From the NCBI RefSeq assembly GCF_901873445.1, contig NZ_CABFLN010000042.1, positions 1 through 64,000 on the forward strand: a stretch of 64,000 nt of DNA. Direction: 5' to 3'. The translations under genes were made by a program, and so were the position numbers. Source of the stretch: Gemella haemolysans (GTDB lineage: Bacteria; Bacillota; Bacilli; Staphylococcales; Gemellaceae). Positions 1 through 10,556 of the stretch are shown piece by piece. The notes beneath the pieces were generated by a model that saw only the letters and a program-made list of their open reading frames with translations, made no database searches and was not told the origin of the DNA. The first letter of the stretch is position 1; every line of letters begins with the position of its first letter.

Positions 1-1
1 T

Positions 2-1489
2 GTAGCAACAGTAGAAGCAACAGAAGTAACATCAACAACAGAAAATGGAAAAGTAGATGTATACTATGAAGCAGATATAAAACCTGAACCAAAACCAACA
101 CCGGAAACACCAAAACCAACTCCGGAAACACCAAAACCAACACCGGAAGCACCAAAACCAATTCCGGAAACACCAAAACCAACACCGGAAACACCAAATA
201 CAGATGAATCTAAATCAACAATTTGGAAATCTGTTGATGGAGAAACTCTAAAACCTAGAGAAAATGGTACGAAGGATAAAACTTCAATTCAAGGATATGA
301 ATTTGTACGTACTGAAAAAGATAAAGAAGGAAATACTGTTCATATCTATCGTAAAGTAACTTCATCAACTCCTGAAGTGAAGGAAAAAGAAACTTCATAT
401 GTAGATGAAAATGGTAAAGAAATCCGTTCAACTAAGAAAGGAAAACAACCAAAAGAAAATATTCCCGGATACAAATTCGTAACAACGAATAAACTTCCAA
501 ACGGAGACACAGAACACGTATACGAAAAAGTAACAACAGTGTTCAAAGACAAAGAAGGAAATGTAATTCCAGGAACAACAACAGAAACAGGTGAACAACC
601 TAAGAAAGATATTCCAGGGTACAAATTCGTAACAACGAATAAACTTCCAAATGGAGACACAGAACACGTATACGAAAAAGTAACAACAGTGTTCAAAGAT
701 AAAGAAGGAAACGTAATTCCAGGAACAACAACAGAAACAGGTGAACAACCTAAGAAAGATATTCCAGGATACAAGTTCGTAACAACGAACAAACTTCCAA
801 ACGGAGATACAGAACACGTATACGAAAAAGTAACAACTCCAATACCAACTCCATCAGTTGAAAAAACAAAAGGAATCATCAGAGATACAGAAGGAAACAA
901 AATCCCAGGATTCGAATTCGATATGTTATCACCAGTTCTAGATATTCCTGAATATGAATATGTTGAAACAGTAACAGAAAAAGATGGAACAGTTAAACAT
1001 GTTTATAGAGCGAAACAAACTATCCACAGAGATAAAGACGGAAACCCAATTCCAAACGTACCTGCGAAAGAAAAAGGACTAAAAGAAAGCAGAAATATCC
1101 CAGGATACCGCTTAGTAGAAACTAAACCTCTTCCAAATGGAGATGTTGAACATGTATATGAAAAAGAAACATCACCAACTCCAACACCAACTCCAGTAGT
1201 AGAAAAAACTACAACATGGACAGATGAAAATGGAAACCCAATTAAACCATCTGAAAAAGGTTCAGTAGAAGCAGGAGAAGTTTCGGGATACGAGTTCGTA
1301 AGAACTGTAGTTGACGAAAATGGAAATGTGCGTCACATCTTCAGAAAAGTAACTGTAGCTACGCCTAAAGCACAAGTTAAACGCCTAGCTAACACAGGTA
1401 CAACTGAAACTAATACTGGATTAGCAGGATTAGGATTAGGAATCCTAGGTGGATTACTTGCAGCAGCAAGACGTCGTAAAGAAAAATAA
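2..1489 (+). CDS. LANTG-anchored repeat surface protein, 3' end
   Basis: The reading frame is open from the first bases of the window, so this is the C-terminal ~495 residues of a larger cell-wall protein. Visible parts in order are a short region, five tandem PKPTPET-type Pro/Thr/Glu repeats that look like a wall-spanning or stalk segment, and then a series of ~50-residue modules. Each module carries a GYxFV..T motif and an HVYEKVTT- or HIYRKVT-type ending, resembling MucBP-like adhesin repeats. The C-terminus has a sortase signal: LANTG, a Gly/Leu-rich hydrophobic stretch and the basic tail RRRKEK. Family knowledge says such proteins are covalently linked to peptidoglycan by sortase A and often act as adhesins; the ligand cannot be told from sequence. 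Three of the modules are nearly identical at DNA level, so copy number may vary. The start codon and signal peptide lie outside the window. Confidence 0.88.
   Translation, partial: VATVEATEVTSTTENGKVDVYYEADIKPEPKPTPETPKPTPETPKPTPEAPKPIPETPKPTPETPNTDESKSTIWKSVDGETLKPRENGTKDKTSIQGYEFVRTEKDKEGNTVHIYRKVTSSTPEVKEKETSYVDENGKEIRSTKKGKQPKENIPGYKFVTTNKLPNGDTEHVYEKVTTVFKDKEGNVIPGTTTETGEQPKKDIPGYKFVTTNKLPNGDTEHVYEKVTTVFKDKEGNVIPGTTTETGEQPKKDIPGYKFVTTNKLPNGDTEHVYEKVTTPIPTPSVEKTKGIIRDTEGNKIPGFEFDMLSPVLDIPEYEYVETVTEKDGTVKHVYRAKQTIHRDKDGNPIPNVPAKEKGLKESRNIPGYRLVETKPLPNGDVEHVYEKETSPTPTPTPVVEKTTTWTDENGNPIKPSEKGSVEAGEVSGYEFVRTVVDENGNVRHIFRKVTVATPKAQVKRLANTGTTETNTGLAGLGLGILGGLLAAARRRKEK
89..193 (+). repeat. five tandem 21-bp Pro-rich coding repeats
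   Basis: Five head-to-tail 21-bp units encode PKPTPET-like heptapeptides. They differ at only a few bases each. They lie inside the surface protein and probably form an extended, protease-resistant spacer. Such short perfect repeats are prone to slippage, so length may differ between strains. Confidence 0.9.
465..838 (+). repeat. 150-bp tandem coding repeats (about 2.5 copies)
   Basis: A 150-bp unit recurs with almost no difference: the GYKFVTTN part begins near 465, 615 and 765, and the FKDKEGNVIPG part near 539 and 689. Units encode 50-residue adhesin-like modules. The near identity of the copies suggests recent expansion or gene conversion. Confidence 0.88.
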
Positions 1490-1558
1490 GAAGTTGTTAG
1501 AACTGAATAGAAGATAACACAACAAAATCAATTTTTGGTTAACTTCTATAAAAATTAT

Positions 1559-1601
1559 AAAAAAGTTCATAGTGATTTTATAATTACTATGAGCTTTTTT
1601 A
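1559..1601 (+). terminator. terminator after surface protein
   Basis: Two 15-base arms (1559-1573 and 1586-1600) pair with one G-T wobble around a 12-base loop, and the second arm ends in six T. This is a Rho-independent terminator 70 bases after the stop codon. Confidence 0.85.
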
Positions 1602-1609
1602 TACAACGC

Positions 1610-1638
1610 TTGAAAAAATGGCTTAAATATAGTAATAT
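1610..1638 (+). promoter_or_regulatory. sigma-A promoter for yebC-RDD
   Basis: TTGAAA and TAATAT are separated by 17 bases, immediately after the terminator of the preceding gene and about 95 bases before the yebC start. Confidence 0.6.
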
Positions 1639-1731
1639 AGAATGGTATGTAATAACTTTCTGGCTACATTGTAGCGAGGAAGTTTTACTAAAATGGAAAA
1701 TATTTATAAAAGAAAGAGAGATTAAAAGACT

Positions 1732-2451
1732 ATGGGTCGTAAATGGAATAATATTAAAGAAAAAAAAGCGGCAAAAGATGCTAACACTAGTAAGATTTAT
1801 GCTAAGTTTGGACGTGAAATTTACCAAGCTGCAAAAACTGGAGAACCAGATCCAGAAAGTAACAGAAATCTAAAAGTAGTATTAGAAAGAGCGAAAACTT
1901 ACCGTGTTCCTAAAAATATTATTGACCGTGCTATTGAAAAAGCAAAAGGTGGAAGTGAAGAGAACTACGATGAATTACGTTATGAAGGTTTCGGTGTAAG
2001 TGGAACTATGGTTATCATCGATACACTTACAAACAACGTTAACCGTACAGCTGCTGAAGTACGTACAGCATTAGGCAAAAATGGAGGTAACTTAGGTGTT
2101 ACTGGTTCTGTAAACTATATGTTCGACAACACTGCAGTAATCGGTGTTGAAGGTAAGAGTGCAGATGAATTATTAGAAATTCTTATGGAAGCTGATATCG
2201 ATGCTCGTGATATTCTTGAAGAAGATGAGTTAACATTAGTATATGGTGAACCAGAAAACTTCCACGAAATCCAAGAAGCTCTAAAAGCAGCTGGAATCGA
2301 AGAATTTGAAGTTGCTGAAATTTCAATGCTTCCTCAAAACGAAGTAACATTAAGCGAAGAAGATAAAGCTAAATTCGAAAGAATGTTAGAAATGCTTGAC
2401 GATTGTGAAGATGTTCAACAAGTCTACCACAATGTTGACTTAGAAGACTAG
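1732..2451 (+). CDS. yebC: YebC/PmpR-family protein
   Basis: This 239-residue protein belongs to the YebC/TACO1 family. The N-terminus [17 protein letters not shown] followed by [10 protein letters not shown], and the later GYEGFG-like and NRTAAEVR segments, are family hallmarks. The first residues match the subgroup that includes Bacillus subtilis YeeI rather than the MAGHSKW-type subgroup. Family members were long annotated as transcriptional regulators. More recent work links the family to translation, including relief of ribosome stalling at proline runs, so the cellular role here is uncertain. The start is supported by the purine-rich AGAAAGAGAG upstream. The RDD membrane protein gene follows after 7 bases, so the two are probably cotranscribed from the promoter at 1610. 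Confidence 0.93.
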   Translation: MGRKWNNIKEKKAAKDANTSKIYAKFGREIYQAAKTGEPDPESNRNLKVVLERAKTYRVPKNIIDRAIEKAKGGSEENYDELRYEGFGVSGTMVIIDTLTNNVNRTAAEVRTALGKNGGNLGVTGSVNYMFDNTAVIGVEGKSADELLEILMEADIDARDILEEDELTLVYGEPENFHEIQEALKAAGIEEFEVAEISMLPQNEVTLSEEDKAKFERMLEMLDDCEDVQQVYHNVDLED

Positions 2452-2458
2452 GTGAACT

Positions 2459-3052
2459 ATGGTTAAGAAAATTAAAAAAAATAGTTCATACAGCTATAAT
2501 GATAGAAATATAAAACCAACACTAAGTGATGCTTCAGTATCGGTTGAAACGCCACTATTAGATGTGTACGGAGAAGAAGCTTCACCAGTAAAACGTCTAA
2601 TTGCTTATTTAATCGACTTAGCAATCTACTTACCAATAGCGATTATTTTCCAATATTCCACTGTGAACTTACGTGCACAAGGTGGAGCGGAAAACGAAAG
2701 AAATGCATTATATATGACACTTTCAATAGTTATTTTCGCAGTTTTGTTATATGGATACCTTCCACATAAATGGCAAGGGCAAACTATTGGGAAAAAACTT
2801 CTTAAAGTAAGAATAGTGCCTACAGATAACAAAAAAATTGAATTTTCTAGATATTTAATTAGAGAATTCTTAATTAAAGTTACTATTGGTTGGGGTGCAG
2901 TACCAGTTTCTGCAATATTCTGGTTATATGAGAAATATGTACTTAAACGTAAGAATCCTATAATGCTGTACGATAAACTTCTGAACATGAGAGTTGTCGC
3001 GGCTACAGAACAACCAAAAGTAGAAAAAGTAAAAGAAGAAAAAGAAAAATAA
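2459..3052 (+). CDS. RDD-family membrane protein
   Basis: This 197-residue integral membrane protein has the RDD-domain pattern. KRLIAYLIDL begins the first membrane helix near residue 45, a second helix follows (IVIFAVLLYGYLP), then a GQTIGKKLLKVRIV segment and a final helix near VPVSAIFWLYEKY. The N-terminus is polar and the C-terminus is a charged Lys/Glu tail. The RDD family is widespread and mostly uncharacterised; some members act as Na+/H+ or compatible-solute exchangers, but nothing here indicates a substrate. It starts 7 bases after yebC with AGGTGA as ribosome site and is followed directly by a terminator, making it the last gene of a two-gene unit. Confidence 0.85.
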   Translation: MVKKIKKNSSYSYNDRNIKPTLSDASVSVETPLLDVYGEEASPVKRLIAYLIDLAIYLPIAIIFQYSTVNLRAQGGAENERNALYMTLSIVIFAVLLYGYLPHKWQGQTIGKKLLKVRIVPTDNKKIEFSRYLIREFLIKVTIGWGAVPVSAIFWLYEKYVLKRKNPIMLYDKLLNMRVVAATEQPKVEKVKEEKEK

Positions 3053-3060
3053 TGAATAAG

Positions 3061-3112
3061 AACTAGTTGTTTGAGGGCTACTATAGTCTAAAAGCAGCTA
3101 GTTTTTTATTTT
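3061..3112 (+). terminator. terminator after RDD gene
   Basis: The arms AACTAGTTG (3061-3069) and CAGCTAGTT (3095-3103) pair with one wobble and are followed by a T-rich run. Confidence 0.7.
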
Positions 3113-3224
3113 TATGTTAGATTTAACGTTCGTTTTGATAGTTCTTTTATGTTTTCTGTTTTATATTTTCGAAAAAAGTGTTAAAATATAAATGTTAAAT
3201 TTATTATTTTAGAGTGGAGAAAAA

Positions 3225-3974
3225 ATGTTAAAAATAGACAGACATAGTTATATCTTAAATGAATTAAAAAATAAACATTTAGTACGTGTTAGTAATCTTG
3301 CTCATGACATGAATGTCACTGAGATGACAATTCGTCGTGATTTGCAAGAATTAGAAGATTATGGGCATCTTACTAGAATACACGGTGGAGCGAAGTTAAA
3401 ACCGAAAAACTTCTATCAAGAGGATAATTATAATAAAAAAATATCAGTAAATGTTGAAGAGAAAAAACAAATCGCTAGAAAAGTATCAGAGCTTATAAAG
3501 GATAATGAAACTATTTTTATAGGGCCAGGTAGTACTACGAGTTACTTAGCGGAATATCTTCAAGATAGAGATATTAATATTGTGACGAATTCATTAACAG
3601 TATTCGAACAGTTTAAAGACAATCCGTCTTGTGATCTTATTTTTATCGGAGGAAGATACCGTCAAAAAACAAAAGGATTTATTGGGTACTTCACACAAGA
3701 TGCACTTAGTAAAATAAGTGTAAATAAGGCGTTTGTTGGGGTGAATGGAATAGATTTAGAGAAGGTTACTATCTCTGATGAAGAAGAAGGGCGTTGTAAT
3801 GAAACGATTCTTAATAATGCGACTGAACGTTATGTCCTTGCAGACCACAGTAAGTTTTCAACACACGCATTTTACACATTTTTCCAACTAAAAGATCTTA
3901 CAGCAATTATCAGTGATGATGTTCTTGATGAAAATATTAAAGATCAATATAAAAAAGAAGTAGCTATAATATAA
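3225..3974 (+). CDS. DeoR-family sugar-metabolism repressor
   Basis: This 249-residue DeoR-type regulator has an N-terminal winged helix-turn-helix (residues 1-60) with the family signature VTEMTIRRDLQEL, followed by the linker IHGGA. The C-terminal DeoRC sensor domain (about 75-235) contains FIGPGSTT and FVGVNGID segments that normally bind a phosphorylated sugar. Overall it most resembles LacR-type repressors, but no sugar operon lies beside it. It is flanked by terminators on both sides and transcribed alone, so its target is probably elsewhere or is its own gene. The start is supported by GGAG seven bases upstream. The exact effector is unknown. Confidence 0.88.
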   Translation: MLKIDRHSYILNELKNKHLVRVSNLAHDMNVTEMTIRRDLQELEDYGHLTRIHGGAKLKPKNFYQEDNYNKKISVNVEEKKQIARKVSELIKDNETIFIGPGSTTSYLAEYLQDRDINIVTNSLTVFEQFKDNPSCDLIFIGGRYRQKTKGFIGYFTQDALSKISVNKAFVGVNGIDLEKVTISDEEEGRCNETILNNATERYVLADHSKFSTHAFYTFFQLKDLTAIISDDVLDENIKDQYKKEVAII

Positions 3975-3980
3975 AAAGAT

Positions 3981-4016
3981 AAATTCAGGACTAAGTTTTA
4001 AGTCCTGAATTTTTTC
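3981..4016 (+). terminator. terminator after DeoR gene
   Basis: A perfect 12-base-pair stem (3981-3992 with 4001-4012) has an 8-base loop and is followed by T-rich sequence, 7 bases after the stop codon. Confidence 0.88.
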
Positions 4017-4087
4017 ATATTAAATTATGAGGTTTACGTAATTTCAACATATATCTTACTTTGCGAAGAAACATCTCTAAAACATCA

Positions 4088-4125
4088 AAAAACCTAGATT
4101 TAGAAATTTCTAAATCTAGGTTTTT
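4088..4125 (-). terminator. terminator of the large M26 protease gene
   Basis: This is a 38-base perfect palindrome (19 base pairs, centred at 4106/4107) with A5 on one side and T5 on the other, so it can work in both directions. It lies 10 bases beyond the minus-strand stop codon. Confidence 0.88.
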
Positions 4126-4135
4126 GTTGTTAGAA

Positions 4136-7100
4136 TTAATCTTTGAAAAGTTTTCCTGAGAATCCGTCTGTATTCTTAAGAAGCGCTTTAAAGACTTTTG
4201 ATTTAAGCTCTACAGTTTTAGCTGTTCCTCCGCCTGCTAGGTCAGTCTCCACCGCTTTATCAAATAAGACTTTTAGTTCAGCATAATTTGTAATTTGTTT
4301 ACCATCAATTTCAATTGCAGTAAATCCTTTGTCAGCTTTTGCTTTTACTTCTTTGTAGTACTCTTTCTTCCAATCTTCAAGGTTAGTGAATCTTCCATTA
4401 GAAACTTTCTTGATAATGAAGTCATCACCTAATAGCTTATTATTTTCTTTATTAGCTGCACCTTGATATTTGCTAGAAGCATATCCAACAAATCCATTCT
4501 CATATCCGAAGTACCCCCACATACGGAATGTATTGTGTTTGAAGGATGCAGCACCAGGTGCACCTTGACTCGTATTTCCACCATAGATACCTGTCATCAT
4601 ATTTATATTGACATAAGCAGAGCTAAAGTCCGTTGGGTTGTAAGTACCGTCACCAGGCGCTCCATGTTTCGTCATTAGGTTATTAGTAATTAAATCATCA
4701 ATTGTATTGATTGCTACTTTTTTCTCATCCTCTGTCAACTCACGAATTTTATCGAACTGATGACCTGAATTTCCACTGCGGTATTGTCGATCCATTTTCT
4801 TGAACCAGCGGCTCGTATTTCCATTTAACTGTGGTAATACAGCATCAGCCTCAAGATGGTCTAACATCATAAGAGCATCATTGTAGTTCTTCATATAGTG
4901 ATCAATTTGTTCACGAGTTTGTAATTTTTCAGGATCTGGGTTATACCATTGATTTCCATCATTTTGACGATGATAAGCCATATTAATCCCTAATGCTCCA
5001 TATTCACCATTTGATGTTGATTTATCAGGCGTTTGTAACATACCCTGCGCATATGCTTCAAGATCTGTACCTTGACGATGTCCATGACCACCAAGGTATG
5101 CCATACGGTCATTTACGTGAGTTGTTTCATGTGTAAATGCTGAAATACCGAAGTCATCTAACATATTCGTTACCATGAAGAAAACTTGTTCATCTTCATA
5201 TGGTTTTGCATAGACTTTAGCCATTGCTCCCATATTCCAATTAATTTGATGCCATCTGTCTGTTGGACCAAATAACTCACGAATTGGTGTCGCTACCTTA
5301 CCATCTGTACCATATCCACGACGATTAGCATCCTTAATACCCGCATAAGCTTGATTATCCCATACAGGTGTAGGAACCATATTTTGACTCTTAAGAAGTC
5401 TATCTCGAACATTCGGAAGTGCAAGACGTGACCAGAAGTCTAAGTATGTTTGTTGAGCTTTAGCTACATAATTAATACGTTCTTTGAACGCTTCACGTTC
5501 AGCTTCTGTATTTTTACCATATTTTTCAAATGAACTATATGCCATAGTATTATAAGTTGAAATCATAAAGATATGTGATTTCTTCAAGTTCAATAATGGT
5601 AAAATCATACGCGCATGCATATTATTATTCAGACCATCAAAGACACGGTGACGTTTATTTGTGAAGTCTGGATTTGTTGTTTCAGGTTCTACAACATAAA
5701 CATTTTTCGCTGAGTGAATAAACCAGTCGTTAAGGTCTGTATCATTTGTGAAGAGACGCATATTATAGTCTAAGAAACTACGTAAATCACCTTTACCAGT
5801 GTCTCCTGCAATAATTTCGCGATATGCATCTTGAGTTCTGTCACCCTTCAAGTTCTTTTCTTGCGAGCCAATTCGAATTAATCTGTCAATAACACTTGGT
5901 GTCTTACCGTAGAAATCTGGTTTAAACATCATCATATTCTTAATGTTTAAATCACCATATTCAACACCATAATAACGATTCAAATAAGTAAGTGCCATCA
6001 TAATTTTAGCTTTATTATCTTCTACTTTCTTAAGAAGTGCTTTGATGGCTGCCTCATCATCATTTAACTGATGATCTTCATTTTCAACAAGAGCTTTTAC
6101 TAATTTATCAAGATTTTCTTTTACTTCTGCGAAACTTTCTTCTAAGTATAATGCTCCAACATTACCTGTTATTGCACGAACTTCAGGAGATTCAAGAGTA
6201 ATTGTATCTAATTTCGCTTTAATATCACTTAGTAATTGAGTACGATCTTTAACAACCATATTTGGTGTATAAACAATACCATCTAATCCAGTAATACTAT
6301 ATTCACGAACTTGTTGTACTTGAGATTCTTTTTGAGTGACAGATTTTTCTTCTTTCGTACCATCAGCATAATGAATCATAATCTTATCAACATCTGATAA
6401 ATCAGTCACAAATTGACCGTCTTTCATACCTGTAACAGATAATACCTCTGTATTTAGTAATTTAGATCCTTCAGGAATCTTGTTACCTTGATTTATAATC
6501 CATTCTTTATTGTAGAATGGTTGAAGTTTTTCGATGTTACGGTAAGCAAGTTCACGCTCTGTATTGTAATCTTGAGTATCTTTATAAGTATCAGCTTTTG
6601 GTTTGATGTTGTTAAGGGTATTTGTAATAGGATTGTTGATTACATATTTATCAGCAGTAATTCCGAATGTTGCGATTTTAGCATCAGCTTCTTCTTGAGA
6701 AACTGATTTAATACGATGCTGTTGTTTAGAGAAATTATATGAAGATTTACCTTCACTTACTCCTGTAACAACAAGGTTTCTATTCAATCTCATTCCAGAC
6801 CAGTAACCACCATCATCATCAATATCTTCAGAACCGTAGAAGATTTCTCCGTTACCTTTATTAACTTTCATCATAGATACGCTATCTTCAACTGAACCTA
6901 ACATATGATTACTTCCAATGAAACCACCGACTTTAATAGGATCACTCACATTGATAGTTCCTTTAGCTACTGATTTCTTAATAGCACCCTCTCTACCTAC
7001 AGCGTTGTTATCCCCACCATTTTGAGACCAATAAACAATACCTGCAGCTTTAGCTCTCTTACCAGTGATATTAGCGTTGACATAAGCTCGTTCAACATAA

Positions 7101-10066
7101 CCTTTCCAGTTTTCACCGACAATACCTGATAAATATTGACTACCAGTACCAACAGATGTAATATTACCAATAAATGCAACATTGACTAATCTACCACCAC
7201 TGTCAATTTTATCAATAAATCCAGATACCCAGTCACGACCAACTACATCACCTGTAACTTTAACATTTTCAATAGTAGTTCCACCTTTAATGATATTAGC
7301 AATTGGTGCTACTTGGTTATCCTCTGGCATATTAATATCTACATTAGCTAAGTTAATATCATGGATGTGTCCACCTTGAATATTTCCAAATAATGGACGA
7401 GTTGTATTGTGAATAGTAAATCTACCACCCTCAACACTTGATAACTTACCTTTAAATACAGATGTAACATAAGATTTTCCATTAGGTTTTACGTTTGCTG
7501 CATTAAGGTCTGCTCCAAGTTTGAACTCGCCAGTAGGATTAGCTTGCATATCTTTTACAAGTTCATTGAAGCTATAGTAAACATTGCCTTCTTTTGCTTT
7601 TTGTTTTTCGAAGTAATGAACATACTCGTTTGCTAATTTAGATGCATCTGTGTGTTGAACTAAATCAGGAGCTGTAGCAGTAACTTTATATAAAGTTTTT
7701 CCATCTTTAACTACTTCTTCAACTTTATCAACAGAAAGTCTTGTCACTTTGTTATCGTGAGTTGTAACTCGTAAATAAAGTGGAGCAACATTTCCTGGAT
7801 TTTCTGAAAGTAGACTGATGTCAGTTTCGTTACCTTCAGGATTAACACTTATTAAGCTTGTTTCTTTAATATTTTTAATTTCAACTTTTTTAGGATCTAA
7901 TTTAATTGGTTGATCTTCTAAAGTTTCAGTTTCTTCACTGTTACCTCTATCGTAAACCATAGTTGTTGACAGAGTATATGCTTTGAAGTATTCTACGTTG
8001 TCTAATAAAGCGTTTAGATTATTTTCTGTCAGGTTTACAGTTTTAACAACTTGTCCATCTTTTTTCAGAGTAGCTGTAATTGATTTAATTTTTGTCTTAG
8101 TAGGATTATCTAAAGTATACTTAGCAACTACTTCTTTATCTAATACTTTCTTATCGGTATTTACGAATTTTAATACTGGTTTTTCAGTTAATGGAACTAA
8201 GTTTTTGATAGCTTCTTCTAATCTTCTAGTAGCTTCGTCTACTTTGCTTTGAGTAGCAGTATCATCTGCATTTACAGGATTTGCTGCTGCAAGAGCTTCT
8301 TCTAAAGCTTTCCATGTTTGAGTAGTGTATTCTTCTTTACGTTTGTTGTTAGCTGTGTTAATAGCAGTTTGTAATGCAGTTTTATCAACGGCAAGAGCCT
8401 TAATAGCGTCTTGAAGAGCTTTAGTAGCCACATCTATTTCACTTTGTTTAGGAAGTGGAGTAGTTTGGTTGTTGATTTCTTTTGCTTTGATTTCAGCATT
8501 TTTGAATTCGTTCCAAGTTTTTGGACTGTAGTCAGCTTCTTGTTTAGTATCTGCATCTTTTATTTGTTCTTGTAGTTTTGTTTTATCAACATTTAATGCG
8601 TCGATAGCGGCTTTAAGTTTCGCAGTTTCACTATCTACCTCAGGTTGTTTAACACTATCAGAAGAGTAGATATTTTGCGCAGCTTCTAAAATTGGTTTAA
8701 GAGCGTTGTAACTTGTAGCAGAATAATCAGCAGGAACAAGTGCAAGAGCTCTATCGATTTGAGCTTTTAATGCTGTTTTGTCAACTTTTTCCTCAGGTTT
8801 AGTCTCTTTAGGTTTTTCAGGTTGAGGAGTTGGAGTAGTTTCTTCCTTAGTTCCAACGGCAATTACGTTATTCACAGGTTGTTTTGTAATTGTGTTTTCC
8901 AGTACTTTGCTAGTTTGTTTGCCATCAACAGTAGTTACCTCTGTTAAAATAGTACGTTCTCCGTCAGCTCCTTTTTGAACAACTTTAGTTTGCCCTTTAG
9001 GTAAAGTAACATCAGGTTGCTCGATTGTCTCGAAAGGAACAACTTCTGTAGTTACAGTCACTTCAGGTTTTACTACAGAGGGGGCTTTTTTACCTTCGGT
9101 AGGAGTTACTTGAATTGTAGGAGTAACGACAGGAGTAGGTGCAATTTCCTCTTTAGTACCAACAGCAACTACTCTATTAACAGGTTGTTTTGTAATTGAA
9201 GTTTTGATAACTTTGCTAGATTGTTTATCATCAACAGTGGTTACTTCGCTGAATACGATTTGTTCACCATTAACTCCTTCTTGAACAACTTTAGTTTGCC
9301 CTTTAGGTAAAGTAGCATCAGATTGCTTGATAGTTTGGAAAGGAACAACTTCAGTAGTTGATTTAAGTTCAGGTTTGTTTTCAACTGTAACTTTAGGTGT
9401 TTCCTCAGTAGGTGTTGGAGTTGGTTGTGTTGGTTTTGGAAGAACTTTTTGTTCACCTTGGGGTAAAGCACCTAAATCGCTAAGAGTGAAGTACCCGACA
9501 TAGCGATAGCCATCGATGTTAATTACACCATTCGCAAGTTCTGTAGAATCAGCAACTGTTGTTTCTGTGTTGTAGCGTACTAATTCTTTGTTCTCGAAAG
9601 CAAATGATTGATAAGGCATAACGATACTTTGTCCCATAGCTCCTATTAATACGACGCTAAGAACTTTATTTCTGTGTTTTTTAGACATTAAAAGTACTAC
9701 CAATACTGCAGTACTGATTCCAAGACCGGCTACTGGAAGTGAACTTTGACCAGTATTAGGTAATGATTTTAATTCTGTAGTTTTAGTAGAAGTTTGCGCT
9801 TCTTTTTTATAAACCATATAGTATGTTTCGTTGCTTTTTACATTATTTGGGATGCTTTTTTTAATTAAACTTTTTTCTGCTTCGGTTAGTTCATTTTCAG
9901 CTAGATAAGTATATTTAACACTTGTGTTGTTTTCATTGGCAAGCGCTTCGCTTGGTGCATGACTTCCAAAAAATAAAGCCCCGATAACAACCGGCGCTGC
10001 ACCAAGAGATAATTTTCTAATCGAAAACTTTAAAATTTTATCATTATTTTCATTTTTCGTTCGCAT
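4136..10066 (-). CDS. zmpB: ZmpB/IgA1-protease-like M26 zinc metalloprotease
   Basis: This is a giant cell-wall protease of 1976 residues. In order it has a YSIRK-type signal (FSIRK at 14, then Gly-Ala hydrophobic), an N-terminal sortase motif LPNTG at 102-106 followed by two hydrophobic segments, and a Pro/Thr-rich linker. Two G5 domains follow (about 236-305 and 340-407), then three FIVAR-like helical repeats (about 430-640), the M26 N-terminal region and the catalytic domain. The zinc site HETTH is at 1646-1650, with the third ligand Glu at 1670 in LEAYAQ, the same 20-residue spacing as pneumococcal IgA1 protease. M26 enzymes cleave host proteins such as IgA1; the substrate here is unknown. 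I place the start at the ATG at 10066 because AGGAGAAG sits 7 bases before it. The upstream ATG at 10087 would encode the ribosome site itself. Confidence 0.93.
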   Translation of the reverse strand: MRTKNENNDKILKFSIRKLSLGAAPVVIGALFFGSHAPSEALANENNTSVKYTYLAENELTEAEKSLIKKSIPNNVKSNETYYMVYKKEAQTSTKTTELKSLPNTGQSSLPVAGLGISTAVLVVLLMSKKHRNKVLSVVLIGAMGQSIVMPYQSFAFENKELVRYNTETTVADSTELANGVINIDGYRYVGYFTLSDLGALPQGEQKVLPKPTQPTPTPTEETPKVTVENKPELKSTTEVVPFQTIKQSDATLPKGQTKVVQEGVNGEQIVFSEVTTVDDKQSSKVIKTSITKQPVNRVVAVGTKEEIAPTPVVTPTIQVTPTEGKKAPSVVKPEVTVTTEVVPFETIEQPDVTLPKGQTKVVQKGADGERTILTEVTTVDGKQTSKVLENTITKQPVNNVIAVGTKEETTPTPQPEKPKETKPEEKVDKTALKAQIDRALALVPADYSATSYNALKPILEAAQNIYSSDSVKQPEVDSETAKLKAAIDALNVDKTKLQEQIKDADTKQEADYSPKTWNEFKNAEIKAKEINNQTTPLPKQSEIDVATKALQDAIKALAVDKTALQTAINTANNKRKEEYTTQTWKALEEALAAANPVNADDTATQSKVDEATRRLEEAIKNLVPLTEKPVLKFVNTDKKVLDKEVVAKYTLDNPTKTKIKSITATLKKDGQVVKTVNLTENNLNALLDNVEYFKAYTLSTTMVYDRGNSEETETLEDQPIKLDPKKVEIKNIKETSLISVNPEGNETDISLLSENPGNVAPLYLRVTTHDNKVTRLSVDKVEEVVKDGKTLYKVTATAPDLVQHTDASKLANEYVHYFEKQKAKEGNVYYSFNELVKDMQANPTGEFKLGADLNAANVKPNGKSYVTSVFKGKLSSVEGGRFTIHNTTRPLFGNIQGGHIHDINLANVDINMPEDNQVAPIANIIKGGTTIENVKVTGDVVGRDWVSGFIDKIDSGGRLVNVAFIGNITSVGTGSQYLSGIVGENWKGYVERAYVNANITGKRAKAAGIVYWSQNGGDNNAVGREGAIKKSVAKGTINVSDPIKVGGFIGSNHMLGSVEDSVSMMKVNKGNGEIFYGSEDIDDDGGYWSGMRLNRNLVVTGVSEGKSSYNFSKQQHRIKSVSQEEADAKIATFGITADKYVINNPITNTLNNIKPKADTYKDTQDYNTERELAYRNIEKLQPFYNKEWIINQGNKIPEGSKLLNTEVLSVTGMKDGQFVTDLSDVDKIMIHYADGTKEEKSVTQKESQVQQVREYSITGLDGIVYTPNMVVKDRTQLLSDIKAKLDTITLESPEVRAITGNVGALYLEESFAEVKENLDKLVKALVENEDHQLNDDEAAIKALLKKVEDNKAKIMMALTYLNRYYGVEYGDLNIKNMMMFKPDFYGKTPSVIDRLIRIGSQEKNLKGDRTQDAYREIIAGDTGKGDLRSFLDYNMRLFTNDTDLNDWFIHSAKNVYVVEPETTNPDFTNKRHRVFDGLNNNMHARMILPLLNLKKSHIFMISTYNTMAYSSFEKYGKNTEAEREAFKERINYVAKAQQTYLDFWSRLALPNVRDRLLKSQNMVPTPVWDNQAYAGIKDANRRGYGTDGKVATPIRELFGPTDRWHQINWNMGAMAKVYAKPYEDEQVFFMVTNMLDDFGISAFTHETTHVNDRMAYLGGHGHRQGTDLEAYAQGMLQTPDKSTSNGEYGALGINMAYHRQNDGNQWYNPDPEKLQTREQIDHYMKNYNDALMMLDHLEADAVLPQLNGNTSRWFKKMDRQYRSGNSGHQFDKIRELTEDEKKVAINTIDDLITNNLMTKHGAPGDGTYNPTDFSSAYVNINMMTGIYGGNTSQGAPGAASFKHNTFRMWGYFGYENGFVGYASSKYQGAANKENNKLLGDDFIIKKVSNGRFTNLEDWKKEYYKEVKAKADKGFTAIEIDGKQITNYAELKVLFDKAVETDLAGGGTAKTVELKSKVFKALLKNTDGFSGKLFKD

Positions 10067-10104
10067 AAAAAATCTTCTCCTATACATTTATTTGTTGCTA
10101 TTTA

Positions 10105-10133
10105 ATTCTATCAAAAAAGCTATTTAAAAGCAA
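10105..10133 (-). promoter_or_regulatory. promoter of the large M26 protease gene
   Basis: On the minus strand TTGCTT (10133-10128) and TAGAAT (10110-10105) are 17 bases apart, with a TG-A extended -10. The predicted 5' leader is only about 30 bases. Confidence 0.55.
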
Positions 10134-10442
10134 TTAATCTAGCTTAAAGAAAGTATTTATAGTTTAATAAATTTGTATTTGTTTGCTATCGCTACAATAG
10201 AAAATTACTTATATGACTATGATAATAATGCAAATATAACACGAAAATACAACTGTACTAGTGACAAAGAAATATTGATAGTAAAATATAAACATAATTA
10301 ATTTTATTTTTTAAAAAATTATTTAGGAGTCCTATCTTTTGTAATTGTTGTTTTAAAAATGATGTCTTGATGTTTGTTTATTTTATATTAAAATTTTTAT
10401 AATAGTAATTTAGTTTAATTGGTTTCCGAATTGTTGAAATAG

Positions 10443-10471
10443 TTGCAAGGATAAAGAAACTATGATATAAT
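10443..10471 (+). promoter_or_regulatory. promoter of the Gate-domain transporter gene
   Basis: TTGCAA and TATAAT are 17 bases apart, with an extended TG-A before the -10. The 490-base gap between this gene and the divergent protease gene otherwise holds only AT-rich sequence and the protease promoter. Confidence 0.65.
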
Positions 10472-10556
10472 ATAAATATCAAGTTGTATTAGTACAGTCT
10501 GCTATAAGTAGACGTTGGAGTAATTATATAAATTAAAATCAGAAAGGACGATTTTT

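Noticed and set aside
465..838. Regularly spaced direct repeats that might suggest CRISPR
   Set aside because: The repeats are 150 bp, coding, and have no unique spacers of constant length.
346..900. Long minus-strand open frame (and a second one at 428-817) over the surface protein repeats
   Set aside because: Both are shadows created by the repeated coding sequence; they have no ribosome site and show repeat-derived composition.
1535..1873. 112-codon plus-strand open frame overlapping the yebC start
   Set aside because: It runs across a terminator and promoter and into yebC in another frame; yebC has the better evidence.
10067..10087. Upstream ATG of the large M26 protease as true start
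   Set aside because: The extension MYRRRFF is the translated ribosome-binding site AGGAGAAG; the downstream ATG has correct spacing.
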